Shown here piece after piece: positions 36,133-46,900 of a stretch of 64,000 nucleotides of DNA (position 1 is its first letter; each line of letters starts with the position of its first letter). Below the pieces are notes generated by a model, which saw nothing but the letters and a program-made list of their open reading frames with translations, was not told where the DNA came from and made no database searches. The DNA comes from Methylicorpusculum oleiharenae. Its GTDB lineage: Bacteria; Pseudomonadota; Gammaproteobacteria; Methylococcales; Methylomonadaceae. The translations under genes were made by a program, and so were the position numbers. The stretch is taken from positions 3,068,492 to 3,132,491 of the forward strand of contig NZ_WUTY02000001.1 in assembly GCF_009828925.2 (NCBI RefSeq). The letters run 5' to 3'.

Positions 36133-36744
36133 ATGAATGACAAACAAGTATTAAGAGTAGGCATAGGCGGCCCGGTGGGTTCCGGTAAAACGGCGTTGGT
36201 TGATGCGTTGTGTAAAAAAATGCGCGACAACTTTGAGATCGGTGTCGTGACAAACGATATTTACACGCGTGAAGATCAGCAATTTTTAATTCGCAGTCAG
36301 GCCTTGCCGGAAGACCGGATCATGGGCGTGGAAACCGGCGGTTGTCCTCATACGGCAATCCGCGAAGACGCCTCCATGAATCTTGCTGCTGTTGAAGAAT
36401 TATGCGAACGCTGGGGCAACCTTGATTTTGTTATGGTCGAGAGTGGCGGCGATAATCTGAGTGCGACATTCAGTCCCGAGCTGGCTGATCTGACACTTTA
36501 TGTGATTGATGTGTCGGCAGGCGACAAAATTCCCCGGAAAGGCGGGCCGGGCATTACCCGTTCCGATTTACTGGTGATCAACAAAATCGATCTCGCGCCT
36601 TATGTCGGAGCGTCGCTCGAAGTTATGGACCGGGATGCCAAAAAAATGCGCGGCGAACGACCTTTCATATTTACCAATCTGAAAACCGGCCATGGCCTTG
36701 CCGATGTGGAAGCCTTTATTATCAAAGCGGGCATGTTGAGCTGA
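36133..36744 (+). CDS. ureG: Urease accessory GTPase UreG
   Basis: 203 residues. SIMIBI-class GTPase that powers nickel insertion. P-loop [11 protein letters not shown] near 11-21, [15 protein letters not shown], the metal-binding [17 protein letters not shown] (CPH motif), [43 protein letters not shown] and guanine-binding NKIDLAP. GAGAGAC precedes ATG 36133. Last gene of the urease set. Confidence 0.97.
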   Translation: MNDKQVLRVGIGGPVGSGKTALVDALCKKMRDNFEIGVVTNDIYTREDQQFLIRSQALPEDRIMGVETGGCPHTAIREDASMNLAAVEELCERWGNLDFVMVESGGDNLSATFSPELADLTLYVIDVSAGDKIPRKGGPGITRSDLLVINKIDLAPYVGASLEVMDRDAKKMRGERPFIFTNLKTGHGLADVEAFIIKAGMLS

Positions 36745-36805
36745 TTTGAGAGTGAGAGAGCTCTAACTTGGCCTGTCGAAGTTAGCGTTATGAGATTCAA
36801 AGAGG

Positions 36806-36829
36806 CAGGGCGAGTCGATGCTCGCCCTG
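36806..36829. terminator. Hairpin between convergent ureG and ppdK
   Basis: CAGGGCGAG and CTCGCCCTG make a perfect nine-base stem with a six-base loop. Only a short T/A stretch follows on either side, so it may serve as a weak bidirectional terminator. Confidence 0.55.
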
Positions 36830-36856
36830 TTATAAGTGGATAGATGCTATCGGTGA

Positions 36857-39604
36857 TTAACCAATAGTGTATTCATTTTCCAAAAGCTTGGCGTGTGCTG
36901 CAGCCAATCGAGCAATGGGTATACGAGGTGCCGAGCAGGAAACGTAATCCAGTTTGATGTGATGGCAGAAACGGATGGATTCAGGATGTCCGCCTTGTTC
37001 ACCACAAATGCCGATTTTCATATCAGGACGCGTTTTACGGCCTGCTAATGCCGTCATTTGCATCAATTGACCCACACCTTTTGCATCGAGTACTTCGAAA
37101 GGATTGTCTTCCAGTAATCCTGTTTCGTTGTAGAGTGGCAAAAATTTGTTTTCAGCATCTTCCCGCGAGAACGAAAAGGTAGCCTGGGTCAAGTCATTGG
37201 TGCCAAACGAGAAAAACTCGGCAACATCAGCCAGTTGCCCTGCACGGGTGCAGGCTCTGACCGTTTCTATCATTGTGCCGAATTTGAAATCCAGTGATAT
37301 ACCGTATTGGCTTTCCACTTCCTGTTGAATCTGGTCTACGTATTTCTTGACTTGAATCAATTCCTGAACGGTGATGACCTGAGGCACCATGATTTGCGGC
37401 AAGATGGACTTGCGTTGCTTGGTGCAGATTGCGGCCGCTTCCAAAATCGAGCGGATCTGCATTTGGTAAATTTCCGGATACGACATGCCCAGACGAACAC
37501 CGCGATGACCCAGCATCGGGTTTACCTCATACAGTTCCCTGACTTTTTTCAGCATCAATTCTTTTTTGGCAATCGCCTTATTGATGAGTTCTTCATTCAG
37601 TTGATTAAACGGCGCGGGTAACAAGCTGCCTTCACCCAGTGTATCAAGAGTAACTTGTTGGCCCCTGATCATGGTTTTATAAGTGTTAAGCGCCTGGATT
37701 TCCTCTTCGAGTTGATGTTCGCCCGGCAAAAATTCATGCATGGGCGGATCCAACAAGCGAACAGTAACCGGGTAGGGTGACATGGCCTCGAACAATTCCC
37801 GGAAATCATCTCTTTGAATCGGGAATAGTTTTTCCAGTGCTTCCTGACGTTCCTCTTTCGTGTTGGCGAGGATCATGTCAATCACCAGCGGCAGTCGGTC
37901 GGAGGCATTGAACATCCGTTCAGTCCGGCACAAGCCAATGCCGGTTGCGCCGTAACTGGCTGCTAACTGGGCACGTTCCGGTGTATCGACGTTAGCATGG
38001 ACTTTTATGACAGCATATTCATCGGCCCACGCTAACAGGGTTTTCAGGTCTTCAGAGAATTTGGGTTCAATGGTGTCAATGCGTCCCAGATAAATCAGAC
38101 CGGAACTTCCGTCAATAGTGATTGTGTCGCCTTCGCGAATATGGATGTCACCAATGACGGCGAGACGGGCGCGCACATCAATTTTAATATCTTCAGCGCC
38201 CGCTACACAGGCCTTGCCCATGCCTCTGGCGACTACTGCGGCGTGTGACGTTTTACCGCCACGGCTGGTCAATATGCCTTGTGAAGCAAAAAAGCCGTGG
38301 ATGTCTTCCGGTTTTGTTTCTTCTCTGAGCAAAATAACGGCTTGTCCTGAGCGACCTAAAATTTCCGCCGAGTCAGCATCGAATACGCATTTGCCGCAAG
38401 CCGCGCCGGGTGAAGCAGGTAAGCCTTGAGCTACCGAAGGAATTTTGTTGTTGGGGTCCAGCTGAGGGTGAAGCAATTGCTCCAGCAACTCAGGGTTGAT
38501 CCGCAGTAACGCTTTTTCTTTGCTGATCAGACCTTCCGCTACCATATCGACGGATGTTTTGACCATTGCCGCAGCATTCATTTTGCCGTTACGGGTCTGC
38601 AGGCAATATAAAACGCCGCGTTCGATAGTGTATTCGTAATCCTGAACCTCTTTGTAATGTGATTCAAGTTTGTTGCGCAGATCCACCAACTGGCGGAAGA
38701 TCTCCGGCATCTCATTAGATAATTCTTGCACCGGCTTGGGTGTGCGAATGCCGGCAACAACGTCTTCGCCTTGGGCGTTTACCAGGTACTCGCCGTACAT
38801 TTCATTGACGCCTGTGCCGGGGTTGCGCGTAAATCCGACGCCGGTCGCGCAATCGTTACCCATGTTGCCGAACACCATGGTCACGACATTGACAGCGGTA
38901 CCGTTGGCCATTTTAGGCGTGATATGGAACTCGCGGCGGTAATCGACAGCACGTTTACCCATCCAGGAGTTGAATACGGCTTTGATAGACAGTTCCAGCT
39001 GTTCGTAAACATCTTCAGGAAAAGGTCTGCCGGTTTCTTCTAGCACAACCTGTAAAAATAATTCACTGATCTGGCGTAAATGTTCAGCGTCCAGGCCGAC
39101 ATCGGCTTTGATGCCGGCTTGTCTTTTGATTTCGGCAAAATGATGATCGAATTTTTCATCGTCTATTCCTAATGCAACCTTGCCGAATAATTGAATGAAA
39201 CGGCGATAGGCGTCATAGGCAAAACGGGTGTCGCCGGTGTGCTCGATCAAGCCGTTTAAGGTTTGTTTGTTCAGTCCCAGGTTCAAGATGGTATCCATCA
39301 TGCCGGGCATGGAAATCGCTGACCCGGATCGGACCGATACCAGTAATGGATTTTCGCTGTCGCCAAACTTTTTATCGCTTAGCTTTTCAATTTCAGCAAT
39401 ATTGGTGCGTACTTCATCCATTAACCCTTCAGGTAATTGATGATTTTGCAGATAGTCCAGGCAGGCATCTGTAGTGATTACAAAGCCGGGGGGTACATTA
39501 AGACCAATTTGCGTCATTTCGCAAAGATTTGCACCCTTGCCGCCCAGAAGCACCTTGTTTTTACCGTCGCCTTTTTGAAAGGCGTATATGTATTGTGCAG
39601 TCAT
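36857..39604 (-). CDS. ppdK: Pyruvate phosphate dikinase
   Basis: 915 residues from ATG 39604. Interconverts pyruvate + ATP + Pi and phosphoenolpyruvate + AMP + PPi. Domain order: N-terminal ATP-grasp part (GGKGANLCEMTQIGLNVPPGFVITT; VRSGSAISMPGMMDTILNLGLN), central swivelling His domain (TSRGGKTSHAAVVARGMGKACV), C-terminal PEP/pyruvate TIM barrel (GICGEQGGHPESIRFCHHIKLDYVSCSAPRIPIARLAAAHA). Length is typical of the bacterial enzyme. It allows PPi-linked glycolysis or gluconeogenesis, a known trait of methanotrophs. Monocistronic by appearance. Confidence 0.97.
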   Translation of the reverse strand: MTAQYIYAFQKGDGKNKVLLGGKGANLCEMTQIGLNVPPGFVITTDACLDYLQNHQLPEGLMDEVRTNIAEIEKLSDKKFGDSENPLLVSVRSGSAISMPGMMDTILNLGLNKQTLNGLIEHTGDTRFAYDAYRRFIQLFGKVALGIDDEKFDHHFAEIKRQAGIKADVGLDAEHLRQISELFLQVVLEETGRPFPEDVYEQLELSIKAVFNSWMGKRAVDYRREFHITPKMANGTAVNVVTMVFGNMGNDCATGVGFTRNPGTGVNEMYGEYLVNAQGEDVVAGIRTPKPVQELSNEMPEIFRQLVDLRNKLESHYKEVQDYEYTIERGVLYCLQTRNGKMNAAAMVKTSVDMVAEGLISKEKALLRINPELLEQLLHPQLDPNNKIPSVAQGLPASPGAACGKCVFDADSAEILGRSGQAVILLREETKPEDIHGFFASQGILTSRGGKTSHAAVVARGMGKACVAGAEDIKIDVRARLAVIGDIHIREGDTITIDGSSGLIYLGRIDTIEPKFSEDLKTLLAWADEYAVIKVHANVDTPERAQLAASYGATGIGLCRTERMFNASDRLPLVIDMILANTKEERQEALEKLFPIQRDDFRELFEAMSPYPVTVRLLDPPMHEFLPGEHQLEEEIQALNTYKTMIRGQQVTLDTLGEGSLLPAPFNQLNEELINKAIAKKELMLKKVRELYEVNPMLGHRGVRLGMSYPEIYQMQIRSILEAAAICTKQRKSILPQIMVPQVITVQELIQVKKYVDQIQQEVESQYGISLDFKFGTMIETVRACTRAGQLADVAEFFSFGTNDLTQATFSFSREDAENKFLPLYNETGLLEDNPFEVLDAKGVGQLMQMTALAGRKTRPDMKIGICGEQGGHPESIRFCHHIKLDYVSCSAPRIPIARLAAAHAKLLENEYTIG

Positions 39605-39781
39605 GATAGTTCCCAATAAGAGCGGATAAAAATGAAACCATTATAGTCTTATGGGTAATTAAAGTCTCTCGCTACAAGGTGCTGTTTTAGTCATTATTTG
39701 TGTCAGCGTGTCGTGAAATAGACGGATACTGTTTTCTAGACTCCAGGTTGCGGTTGTCTGTAGGTTTGTCTATTGCCAATC

Positions 39782-40714
39782 TTAAGCTTCCAGCAGGGTC
39801 TTGACATGGATTGCGACACTGGCAGCCAAGGCATTCAAATTGTAACCGCCTTCCAGTGCGGACACGATTTTACCGCCGGCATAGTGTTTGGCTATGCCGA
39901 TCAATTCCTGGGTTACCCAGCGATAGTCGTCTTCAACCAGTTCTATCGATGCCAGGGGGTCGTCTTTATGGGCATCGAATCCGGCGGATATCATTAAAAG
40001 CTGCGGCTTGAAATGGTGCAGGGCCGGAAAAATAATACGCTTGTATTTTTCTCTGAACACGGCGCCCGTTGTGCCAGAATCCAGTGGGACATTGACAATA
40101 TTGCCTACCCCGGTTTCTGACGGATGTCCGGTGCCCGGATAGTGCGGCATTTGATGACTGGACGCATAGAGAACGGCGGGTTGTTTTAAAAAGGCCGTTT
40201 GTGTGCCGTTTCCGTGATGTACGTCGAAATCAACAATTGCGATGCGTTCCAACTGATAAAAAGTCCGGGCGTATTCAGCGGCGATGGCTATGTTATTAAA
40301 TAAACAAAAGCCCATGGCTTCATCCGGTTCGGCATGGTGGCCGGGAGGTCTGATGGCGCAAAAAGCATTGTTGGCTTTATCGGTGCAGACCTTATCAATT
40401 GCGTCGCAAACAGCTCCTACCGCTCTTAATACGGCGTTAGTAGATGACGGCGAAACAGCGGTGTCAGGGTCCAGGTTGTTTCGACCGGGTTGAGATAATG
40501 CATTAAATACTGAGGCTATCAATTTTTGACTGTGAATTAACGCAATTTTATCTTTGATGTCAGCCAATAACGGGGGCTCTGTCCGAATTAATGCATCAAA
40601 TGAGGGTGCAGCCAGGGCATTTTCAATAGCCCGGATACGGTCCGCACATTCGGGATGCCCTGGACCTGAATCGTGCGCCAAAAAGTCAGGATGACTGTAA
40701 TACAGTGTGGTCAT
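39782..40714 (-). CDS. Histone-deacetylase family zinc amidohydrolase
   Basis: 310 residues, class II-like bacterial HDAC fold (acetoin utilisation protein/acetylpolyamine amidohydrolase group). Visible: HPECADRIRAIENAL, active-site His pair RPPGHHAEPDEAMGFCLFNN, zinc ligands DFDVHHGNGTQ and SAGFDAHKDDPLA, and GGYNLNALA near the end. Normal length. The acetylated substrate cannot be inferred. It lies between ppdK and the hydrolase gene without clear operon links. Confidence 0.92.
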   Translation of the reverse strand: MTTLYYSHPDFLAHDSGPGHPECADRIRAIENALAAPSFDALIRTEPPLLADIKDKIALIHSQKLIASVFNALSQPGRNNLDPDTAVSPSSTNAVLRAVGAVCDAIDKVCTDKANNAFCAIRPPGHHAEPDEAMGFCLFNNIAIAAEYARTFYQLERIAIVDFDVHHGNGTQTAFLKQPAVLYASSHQMPHYPGTGHPSETGVGNIVNVPLDSGTTGAVFREKYKRIIFPALHHFKPQLLMISAGFDAHKDDPLASIELVEDDYRWVTQELIGIAKHYAGGKIVSALEGGYNLNALAASVAIHVKTLLEA

Positions 40715-40753
40715 AAAAGTCCTTAAAAAGTTAAAGGTACTTGATTATTCAGC

Positions 40754-40785
40754 GTTGGGTTGGCTATCGCCAACCTCAACCTACG
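40754..40785. repeat. GTTGGGTTGGC hairpin (dispersed repeat)
   Basis: GTTGGGTTGGCTATCGCCAACC followed by TCAACCTACG, in the gap between the deacetylase and hydrolase genes. Same core as the copies at 20194, 28553 and 58695. Confidence 0.7.
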
Positions 40786-40815
40786 TTGAATTCTTTGCCG
40801 ATTTTGCCGGGCCTA

Positions 40816-41892
40816 TCAGCAGCAAGACCATTTTTCTGTTGAAGACAGGGACCCGGGTAAATGGATCCAGCTGGCTATATCCTGCCAAACGGTGGGCGCC
40901 TGTAAATCTCTCAGCAACATGTGATAGCCGTTTTGATAGATTTTAACCGTCTTATTTTGCGGGTGCAGTGTGTGCAGCGCTTTAAGAAATTTGAAAGTAG
41001 GTTCCTGGGGAATAACTTCGTCTTTTTGTCCATACAATACCAGCGTATGCGCATCAATATGACGTGCACTTAAAAATGCTATATCCATTAAATCGGCTAA
41101 GCCGTGTAAGGCATCGACGCGGGTTTTTTTAATAACTAAAGGATCCCGGCCTAAGGCTCTCAGCATTTCAACATTATCTGAGGGTTTGATTTCCAGGCCT
41201 TCTCCTGTTAGCGTCAGCCAGGGCATCGTGCGAGATAAAGTCGACAGCAGGGCAGTTTGATACCAGGGCATAGTTGAACGTGCCCATACTGCCGGTGCGG
41301 ATAAGATTATGCCGTCCACGCTGGCAGTAGTTCGCGTGACCGTAGCGATGACAATTGCTCCGCCCATGCTTTCGCCCAGTAAATATACGGGCAGGTGAGG
41401 GTGCTTTTGCTTGATAAGATCAATAAAAAGGGCCAGATCTTGGGTATATTCACTGACGCCACCCCAGAGGCCGCGTCTTGGGCTTGCACCAAAACCTCTT
41501 TGATCATAGGCATAACAGGCTATGCCTTGTGCACTGAGATAAGTACCGGCATCTTCAAAAAAATGACTGTAATCGTTAAAACCATGAACGGCGATGAGAA
41601 TCGCATCTGCATTCCCCGTTTTAGGTTGCCATTGCCTGACTGGCAGCGAGGCGCCGTCGGGTGTTATAAACCAGTCATTGATCAGCTGTGCCGGTAAAAC
41701 GTTTGGATGAGTTGTATAGTTAACCGGAGCGCAACCTGATGAAGCATTCAGTGCCAAGCCCATCAATATCCATCGCGGGAATAAGCGGAAATTGCAGTCA
41801 AACCTTAACTTTAAAAAGCGCGCGTAAAAATATTTTAACCAGGGGCTTATTCTAGGTGTTTCAATTTTCCGGTTATGCATGGTGTCGGGCAT
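40816..41892 (-). CDS. Alpha/beta hydrolase, lysophospholipase-like
   Basis: 358 residues from ATG 41892 (ATG 41880 is an alternative). A hydrophobic segment near residues 38-54 ends in SSGC, a poor lipobox, so it is probably membrane-anchored or exported. The hydrolase core (from about 70) shows AVHGFNDYSHFFEDAGTYLSAQGIACYAYDQRGFGAS, nucleophile GESMGG, and late Asp/His regions (LVLYGQKDEVIP; QNGYHMLLRD). This matches monoglyceride lipase/lysophospholipase proteins (hydrolase_4 group). Substrate unknown. Confidence 0.85.
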   Translation of the reverse strand: MPDTMHNRKIETPRISPWLKYFYARFLKLRFDCNFRLFPRWILMGLALNASSGCAPVNYTTHPNVLPAQLINDWFITPDGASLPVRQWQPKTGNADAILIAVHGFNDYSHFFEDAGTYLSAQGIACYAYDQRGFGASPRRGLWGGVSEYTQDLALFIDLIKQKHPHLPVYLLGESMGGAIVIATVTRTTASVDGIILSAPAVWARSTMPWYQTALLSTLSRTMPWLTLTGEGLEIKPSDNVEMLRALGRDPLVIKKTRVDALHGLADLMDIAFLSARHIDAHTLVLYGQKDEVIPQEPTFKFLKALHTLHPQNKTVKIYQNGYHMLLRDLQAPTVWQDIASWIHLPGSLSSTEKWSCC

Positions 41893-42045
41893 ATCAGTTG
41901 CAGGATCTTTCTTGATAAAGTGGGGTCATACTGACGCGATGAGCTGTTAAAAAAATATATCATTGATAGTCAAAATTTAATCGGCAATTAAAAAATTTCC
42001 TAATTACGTATGACTTTCAGCGGAATGGATGGCCCTTCAAACAGC

Positions 42046-42168
42046 CGTCATACCGGCATGGATTGCCGGTATCCAGTGTACACGGATGTACCGATCCTTT
42101 TGTGAGTGGAGTGATTCCCTGCTCGCATCCATGCAGTTTGGACCCCGGCAATCCATGCCGGGGCGACG
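42046..42168. repeat. CCGGCATGGATTGCCGG paired repeat in a long intergenic gap
   Basis: CGTCATACCGGCATGGATTG (42046-42065, running on into CCGGTATCC) and, 65 bases later, GGACCCCGGCAATCCATGCC followed by GGGGCGACG on the opposite strand form an inverted pair, a common intergenic repeat type. A related piece lies near 20975. The gap 41893-42706 is otherwise AT-rich without a gene I can support. Confidence 0.65.
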
Positions 42169-42573
42169 CCACCTTTAGAACTCATAGGATCACATTATTT
42201 CAGTTTTGGCTGAAGCTTATACGTAATCAGGAAAAATTTTAAAAGTTTTAATGATTTAAGTAATATTCGTTGTTTGAAAGTTACATTTTGTTGTTAAAAT
42301 GTTAACTAAAATATTTCGTAGCTTAATGTTGATTTAAGCTAAGTCTGAATAGTTTTTATTGACCTATTTTTTAAAGTGTTCGACCATTTATCCTATAGAT
42401 AGTTTTGTTCAGTTAGCATTCAGTTATTTACTGGAATCGTAGGGTTAAACTATAACCGTCCACATCAGTAATAATGTTAATAAAACCTGCTAACATGAAT
42501 TTGTTACAGCAAGTCTGTTTAAAGAGCTGATCAGTGACGGATTCAAGGTTAATTTGTTGAAAATATTTAGTTT

Positions 42574-42605
42574 AGGTTGGGTTGCATGCTTTTCGCAACT
42601 CAACA
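42574..42605. repeat. AGGTTGGGTTGC hairpin (dispersed repeat)
   Basis: AGGTTGGGTTGC pairs with GCAACTCAAC around CATGCTTTTC; near-identical loop to the copy at 20145-20171. Confidence 0.65.
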
Positions 42606-42706
42606 ACTAAGGCGCCGATAAATAGTTACAATTTGTTTAACTCATTAAAGTCACGGTCAATAAGATTACCGCCCATTTGTTTTTTGTATTTGAGAAGTTT
42701 ATAGCA

Positions 42707-43810
42707 ATGAAATCGCATCTTTTGTTAGCCCTGTTGGTTTTAGGTTTTGCCGATAGCAGTATTGCAGCAACCTATCCATGGCCTGAAATTCCAGGTGATA
42801 CCGTCGTCGTCGAACATCCGGACGGCTTTCCTTTAACGCGTGCAGAAAGCGACGAAACGCTTTTGGATATTGCCCGGCGTTTTTCATTGGGACAAACGGA
42901 AATCGTCAGACTCAATCAGGATCTGGATCGCTGGTTAGTGAAAAAAGATGAAGTTGTGCGTCTGCCTAACCGGAGAGTTTTACCTGATACTCCGCATGAA
43001 GGCATCGTGCTGAATATCTCGGAATACAGAATGTATTTTTATCCTCCTGCCCAATCCGGGATGCCGCGACAAGTGATGTCCTTCGCCCATGGGGTCGGAA
43101 GGCAAGACTGGAAAACGCCGTTGGGTTTAACCAAAGTTGCAAAGAAAGTAAAAGACCCTTCCTGGCATCCACCAGAATCGATCCGCAGAGAACATGCCGC
43201 AATGGGAGATCCATTGCCTGAAGTCGTTCCTCCTGGGCCTCACAACCCTCTAGGGGCCTACGCCTTGCACCTTGCTCTCCCAGGTGAATACCGTATTCAC
43301 GGTACCGATATCGATAAAATCTTTGGGATTGGCATGCAGATTACGCACGGATGTGTTCGTATGTATCCTGAGGATATCGAACAACTGTATAACCTGGTAC
43401 CAGTAGGTACGCCCGTGAGAATTGTGCAACAACAGATCAAGGCAGGTTGGCTGGACAATCGGCTTTTTATTGAAGTTCACCCCGATCTGGAGGGTGGGGA
43501 AACAACTTATAATCAACGCTATGAATCGGCGATGACGGTAATTGCCAACGCGAACAACGGGCAAGTACCTCCCGAGTTCAATAAGGACGTTTTGAAAAAA
43601 GCGCTGACCGATCAGGACGGCGATCCGGTAGCTATCTATGAAAGATTACCACCAATGCCTGAGTTTGAAGAAGACATAGGATTGAAAGAAGCGGCGGCCC
43701 CAGCAGCACCTGTGCAAAAAACGCCTCCGGCTTCACCTTTACCCAAAGCATCTTCTTCAGGCTACTATCAAGGGCCGCCGGTAGCACGAAAAACTTCCGG
43801 CTCATTCTGA
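42707..43810 (+). CDS. L,D-transpeptidase (YkuD) with LysM-like domain
   Basis: 367 residues from ATG 42707. Signal peptide (cleavage near IAA|TYP), LysM-like segment (about 45-85: ESDETLLDIARRFSLGQTEIVRLNQDLDRWLVKKDEVVRLP), YkuD domain (about 95-235) with catalytic HGTDIDKIFGIGMQITHGCVRM, and a Pro/Ala-rich C-terminal tail. Periplasmic enzyme that makes 3-3 peptidoglycan crosslinks or attaches outer-membrane lipoprotein (ErfK/YbiS type). A terminator follows directly. Confidence 0.93.
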   Translation: MKSHLLLALLVLGFADSSIAATYPWPEIPGDTVVVEHPDGFPLTRAESDETLLDIARRFSLGQTEIVRLNQDLDRWLVKKDEVVRLPNRRVLPDTPHEGIVLNISEYRMYFYPPAQSGMPRQVMSFAHGVGRQDWKTPLGLTKVAKKVKDPSWHPPESIRREHAAMGDPLPEVVPPGPHNPLGAYALHLALPGEYRIHGTDIDKIFGIGMQITHGCVRMYPEDIEQLYNLVPVGTPVRIVQQQIKAGWLDNRLFIEVHPDLEGGETTYNQRYESAMTVIANANNGQVPPEFNKDVLKKALTDQDGDPVAIYERLPPMPEFEEDIGLKEAAAPAAPVQKTPPASPLPKASSSGYYQGPPVARKTSGSF

Positions 43811-43812
43811 TC

Positions 43813-43851
43813 AAAAGCCGCTCTTCTTTTTGCCGGATGAGCGGCTTTTTT
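43813..43851 (+). terminator. Rho-independent terminator after the L,D-transpeptidase
   Basis: AAAAGCCGCTC ... GAGCGGCTTTTTT: an 11-base stem with a 15-base loop and a run of six T. It starts 2 bases after the stop codon. Confidence 0.9.
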
Positions 43852-43992
43852 GTGTCTGCAAATTATGAATTTCGGCGATCTGCCAACGAGCGATTTTTTC
43901 AGTATGAAAGTAGTAAAATTCCAAAAGAGTTAATGACTTTGCTCTACGCTTAAAACCGCCGATTCAATACCCAACTCAAATGGTGCTCCTCC

Positions 43993-46900
43993 ATGATCCA
44001 GCACAACGATGCCTGCAGCGGCGATAATTGTTTCATAATTGATCAATACAATGACTGTCCGCCATTCGCCAGTTTTTTGCCAGGCATCGCCGGAGTCATG
44101 GGGCGTCCTGCCTGGGTTTTTTATGCCAACCGGGGCCAGGCCGTGGCCAGTTTTGGGGTGCGTAATAAGGATGGGGCCTTCCTGGAATTTTTCCCAGCCG
44201 ACAAGGCGTATCAACTTACGCCATCCCGAGGTTTTCGGACCTTCCTCAAGATTATTGATTCTGATCAGATCCTGACCCACGAACCTTTCCAGCGCAATGC
44301 GGATGCGGGAGCCGAGATTCGCCAACGTCTTTATGTCACCCCTCATGAAGTTGGGGTGGAAGAGCTTAATCCGCATTTGGGACTGAGCATTCGAGCCGAT
44401 ATGTTCACGTTACCCGAAGCTTCGGTGGCGGGTTTAGTGAGGCGGGTCACCGTTGTCAATACGTCCTCACAGGTCAGACAAATTGAGATTGTCGATGGTT
44501 TGCCGCAAGTGTTGCCCTATGGTCTCAATCAATGGCTGGTTAAGTTCATGAGCCGGACCTCGGAAGCTTTTATGCGGGTAGAGGATGTTGATGAAAATAG
44601 GCCTTTTTACCGGCTGAAAGTATGGCCAACGGACAGTCCCCAGGTGGAACCTGTCATAGCAGGTAATTTTTTTGCCGGTTTTTTTTATGGCCGGCGCACG
44701 CGTGTGTTGGTGGACGCAGAGAGAATCTTCGGATTGGCCGGCGATTTTTCCATCCCTGAACGCTTTTTTGCCGGTGAAAGCCTGGATTTCCAGCGTCAGG
44801 TGACGGGTAATCAAACGCCTTCAGCTTTCCAGGTCTTGACGCTTAAACTCCAGCCGGGAGAAAGCCAAGTTTTCTATGGACTTTACGGTCAGGCAACTTC
44901 AAAGACTGTATTTAAGCAATTTCTTGAAGAGACGGATAAAACCGTTTATTTCGAGGAGAAGCGGGAAACTAATCGCCGATTGGTCGAAGACATCACTCAA
45001 AAGGCATTCACCGCAACCGCCAAACCGATGTTCGATGCCCATGTCGGACAGAGTTATCTCGACAATGGTCTGCGTGGCGGATTTCCCAAGGATGTGCCGG
45101 GCGGCGCGCAGCTGTATTTGTTCGGCCGCAAGCACGGCGATCTGGAACGCGATTACAACGATTTTCTATTGCAGGACACACCTTTTTCGGAAGGCAACGG
45201 TGATTTCCGGGATGTACTGCAAAACCGGCGCATGGATTTATTTTTCGATCCCGCTCTGGATGCCAAAAACATCCGCTATTTCTTCAACCTGATTCAGCCG
45301 GACGGCTACAACCCCTGTTCTTTAAGAAATTCACGATTTGCCGTGGAGGCCCCGCAAGCCTTAGCACATTATTTTGCCCGATTCACCGGTCTGGAAGAAC
45401 TGCTGTCTAAAGAGTTTAAATACGCGCAGCTTTGGCAACTACTTGAATCCGCTACTGAAAACCCGGAACCGGTTATCAGGGATATTTTGGTGATCGCTCA
45501 GGAAGTCGAAGATGCTGAATTCGACCGGGGCTATTGGTCAGATCACTGGACGTATTTAGTGGATTTGCTCATCAGTTACGCGGCAATTTTTCCGGATAGG
45601 CTGGCACGCCTGTTCGATGAGAAAACCTACACCTTTTTTGATCCTACTCATTTTGTGCTGCCGCGTTCCCAGAAATACAAGGTGACTCCGCGAGGCGTTC
45701 GCCAATACGGAGCGGTGCAGGATCGCCCTGACAAAATGGCTTTGATCAATTCCCGCAACCGGCGCCGTTTTCAAGTCCGGTCCCGATATGGACTGGGTGA
45801 GGTTGTTTACACCACATTGTTAGGAAAAATCCTCACTCTGATCGCTAACAAGCTGTCGTCCCTGGACCCGTTTGGCGTGGGGATAGAAATGGAGGCAGAT
45901 CGACCCGGTTGGTGCGATGCCTTGAACGGCCTACCCGGCATTTTAGGTTCTTCGGTAAATGAAACGATTGAACTCAAGCGTCTGGTGGACTTTAGTATCA
46001 AGGCTTTGGCCGGTGTTCAGGGTGACTGTGCTATTCCAGCGGAACTGGCTGATTTTGTGACTGAGCTGAACCTGCTTTTACAGAATCCGTCGTTGTCGCC
46101 TGATCTGTTCTGGCAGGAAAGTGGAGCGCTTAAAGAAGCCTATAGAGAAAAGGTATTCATGGGCTTTGAGGGTCAAGAAAGCGTCATTGCGGTCACCTCG
46201 GTGCATGAATTTTTAGGGACAGTGTCTGGCTACCTGGATGCGGCCATTAATAAAGCCCGAATTTCCGAAGGCATCATTACCTATTTCGCCTATGAAGCTG
46301 AGCAGTACCAGAAACTTGAAGACGGCAGGGTGGTTGTAACGCGCTTTCGTCAAAAGGCGCAGCCGTTGTTTCTGGAAGGCTTTGTTCATGCTCTGCGGAT
46401 CGCCGAACCGGATGAAGCGCGATCATTATTTGATGCAGTGCAAAACTCAGAACTTTTCGATAAAAAGTTGGGTATGTACCGCGTCAATGAGCCATTGGGC
46501 GATAATGCGCTGGACTTGGGTCGTATCGGCGTTTTTAACTATGGCTGGTTGGAAAACGGTTCTATATTCCTGCACATGCACTACAAGTTTGTATTGGAAA
46601 TGGTGCGCTCCGGGTTAATCGGGGAATTTTACCGGAATATTGACAAACTGCTGGTGGCTTTTCGTGACCCTGCAGAATACGGACGCAACCCGATTGAAAA
46701 CTCCAGCTTTCTGGTCAGCAGCGGTTTTGCCATTGACCCGCGCCAACACGGCAGGGGCTGCGTTGCTCGTCTTTCGGGCTCCACGGTAGAGTTTTTACAC
46801 CTTTGGACTCATCTTTTTCTTGGTCCTCAACCTTTTGTCTGCGAGACCGGCAATTTGCTGTTCAAACCCGCGCCCTTCCTGTCTAAGGCGTTCTTCTCAA

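Noticed and set aside
43930-44376. 148-codon minus-strand frame.
   Set aside because: Antisense shadow of the well-conserved start of the GH94-like gene.
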